The notes under the pieces were generated by a model. That model did not search any database, was not told the DNA's origin, and worked only from the letters and a program-made list of their open reading frames with translations. Below, in pieces: positions 5,801 through 6,367 of a DNA stretch of 6,367 bases. Both the position numbers and the translations under genes were made by a program. The number at the start of each line of letters is the position of its first letter. Position 1 is the first letter of the stretch. This DNA is from Actinobacteria bacterium UBA2184 (GTDB lineage: Bacteria; Actinomycetota; Coriobacteriia; Anaerosomatales; Anaerosomataceae): NCBI GenBank assembly GCA_002328745.1, contig DCVQ01000032.1:1-6367 (forward strand). Reading direction: 5' to 3'.

Positions 5801-6367
5801 GCGGGTCGGTCAGCAGCAGGCGTGACGCGAGCCGCAGGAACGTCACCGACTCCTCTGGCGTGATGCCGAGGTCCCGCAGCTCGATCTGGGCGGTGGACCA
5901 CGCCAGGTCGGCCGCCCGCTGCGTGTTGCCGTACTCGCTGTACTTCTCGGCGAGCGACAAGATCGCCTCGCGCGAGTCGGCGGCGCCGGTCACGTACGCG
6001 AGGTGCGCCGAGCCGCCCGGCGGCACCACGACCGGCTGCCTGATCGCGCAGATGGGGTCGAGCACCGCGCCCACGGTTCCCGAGAGCGGATCGCTGAGCG
6101 TCATCGCCTGCGCGTCGTACGGCGTGCGGTGCCTGCCGAGGAACCTCGCCCGGTCGGTCTCGTACGTCCAGTCGCAGCGGTCGCGGAGGTCGCAGGTGAG
6201 GAGGTGGAAGCCCCAGTAGCGTTCCTCCTCCGCGGAGCGCGGCCGACGGGTGAACAGCAGCGCGCGGTGCTCGTCGATCGCCTCGGTCTCGACGAACAGG
6301 TTGCCGTACGCTTTGTGCGCGTGGTCGGCGCCGTGCGGTGCGAGCGTCACCTCGAGGTACGACGTCA
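2889..6367 (-). CDS. Cyclic beta-1,2-glucan synthase-type protein, C-terminal GH94 phosphorylase part (5' end outside window)
   Basis: The frame is open from the right edge to TGA 2889-2891: 1158 complete codons. Residue 1 below is the codon at 6365-6363. A GTG at 6350 is not the start: in-frame TSYLEV precedes it, and this matches the family consensus (TSYaEVvLAP...AHpAf.NLFV.TE). Domains in order: the end of a first beta-sandwich (about 1-155); a helical link with LWGIGISGD (207-215); a second beta-sandwich (about 355-630, DNGLGGF..DEYVI, PAPWANVIA, ENRITTWNNDPV); a six-hairpin helical barrel (about 660-1065); a small C-terminal beta domain. Barrel signatures are GFRDQLQD (D at 703), GGGDWNDGMN (DWND 833-836, carrying the general acid Asp of GH94), TPPFDR, PGYIKGYVPGVRENGGQYTH (ENGG at 985) and GGWTWYTGSAAW. 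In ChvB/NdvB/Cgs proteins of about 2,800 residues this part trims beta-1,2-glucan by phosphorolysis and controls ring size. The membrane spans and glucosyltransferase domain would be upstream of the window. A stand-alone GH94 enzyme is less likely, given the tandem sandwich layout. All key residues are present and I see no frameshift. Confidence 0.92.
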   Translation of the reverse strand, partial: TSYLEVTLAPHGADHAHKAYGNLFVETEAIDEHRALLFTRRPRSAEEERYWGFHLLTCDLRDRCDWTYETDRARFLGRHRTPYDAQAMTLSDPLSGTVGAVLDPICAIRQPVVVPPGGSAHLAYVTGAADSREAILSLAEKYSEYGNTQRAADLAWSTAQIELRDLGITPEESVTFLRLASRLLLTDPHSRLKVHTAEENRLPLSALWGIGISGDHPILLAKIERLEEAPLVRQLLLAHQYWRSKGFRCDLVVLNTKPSAYASELDGKLRMLLRTGHALQLADRPAGVHLRTADHIDPAVRNLLESVARVVVTGDGGPIALQLALRARHPEPPDPHVPTRDAEPWPEAPFERPALQFDNGLGGFDTERDEYVIVLSDGATTPAPWANVIATPGFGTLVSEAGIGCTWAGNSHENRITTWNNDPVSDGTGECLYIRDEETGEFWSPTPLPIRSPGTYVIRHGRGCSTFEHASHGIDHALEWFVAVDAPVRVARLRLTNGGSRTRRLSVTHFVEWSLGDSRSKAQQRVVTAWDDEAQALLAHSWFNPDFPGRPAFLACDGPVHSFTANRTEFIGRNGSPTHPAALGRRGLGGETGRFHDNCGALMRMIEIAPGETAEVTFLLGQTETTDEARTLVRRFREPGSAESALLAAKAYWRELLGTIVVQTPDPALDRLVNGGALYQSLACRVWGRTAVYQSSGAFGFRDQLQDCLALMDVRPDIVREHLIEASRRQFPQGDVLHWWQPLSGRGVRTRFMDDRHWLPLVTAAYVEATGDTGVLDVVTPYLDGSPVPEGREDLYLQPQPSSVTATLYEHCLAALGLSPAGPHGLPLMGGGDWNDGMNRVGVGGSGESVWLAWFLDVTMRAFAALCEARGDRKAAEDLRGRAAAFVAAVEESAWDGAWYRRAYFDDGTPLGTAHAEECRIDAIAQAWAVLSGSGDAGRARRAMESVETHLVHWDDGLIKLLTPPFDRMEHDPGYIKGYVPGVRENGGQYTHAAIWVALAYARLGDGDEAVSLLDLINPIGHALDPEAVARYKVEPYVIAADVYAGDPHTGRGGWTWYTGSAAWFYRVAVREVLGLRTVARDGGRTLEIDPCIPKKWGSYRIDYRFGTSVYRIAVENPRGVNRGVAHITLDGRRLDDPWVPLADDGDTHEVTVALLGG

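Noticed and set aside
3103..5901. Long minus-strand open frame (932 codons) in another frame of the GH94 gene
   Set aside because: Its Arg/Pro/Ala-rich translation shows no domain, and the frame holding all GH94 motifs covers the same DNA.

Overview
The window is a G+C-rich bacterial segment. Four protein-coding genes lie on the minus strand, and I find no supportable gene on the plus strand. Read in the direction of transcription (right to left) they are: (1) the C-terminal part of a very large cyclic beta-1,2-glucan synthase / GH94 phosphorylase-type protein (right edge to 2889, 5' end outside the window); (2) a proline-rich, single-pass membrane protein with a strongly acidic outer domain (2791 to 2102); (3) a bacterial archaeo-eukaryotic release-factor-like (baeRF) protein (1886 to 735); (4) a zinc-ribbon protein that starts at 649 and runs off the left edge. 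There are no RNA genes, insertion sequences, CRISPR arrays or phage genes.

The high G+C in coding and non-coding DNA, the Pro-Gly-Ala-rich membrane protein, the baeRF protein and strong GGAGG ribosome-binding sites suggest a high-G+C actinobacterial lineage, possibly one of the environmental or anaerobic ones. This is a weak inference, because nothing here is taxonomically decisive. All three complete gene starts share one design: a GGAGG core exactly four bases before ATG. That consistency was used to fix starts, including moving the membrane-protein start from an upstream in-frame GTG (2833) to ATG 2791.

The intergenic gaps are 97 bp (2792-2888), 215 bp (1887-2101) and 85 bp (650-734). The first and last each hold a good sigma70-type promoter candidate with the same -35 hexamer, TTGACG. 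The middle gap holds a strong hairpin just after the membrane-protein gene and a set of competing dyads just before the baeRF gene. The four genes are therefore better read as separately promoted neighbours than as one tight operon.

No shared pathway is evident. The large enzyme belongs to envelope or periplasmic glucan metabolism, and the membrane protein could be an envelope or stress protein. The baeRF and zinc-ribbon proteins are probably cytoplasmic, and the baeRF family has been proposed to act at the ribosome. I do not see a clearly new multi-gene system. The most interesting items are the baeRF protein with a glycine-rich loop but no GGQ, the unusual cysteine layout of the zinc-ribbon protein, and the acidic, methionine-rich outer domain of the membrane protein.
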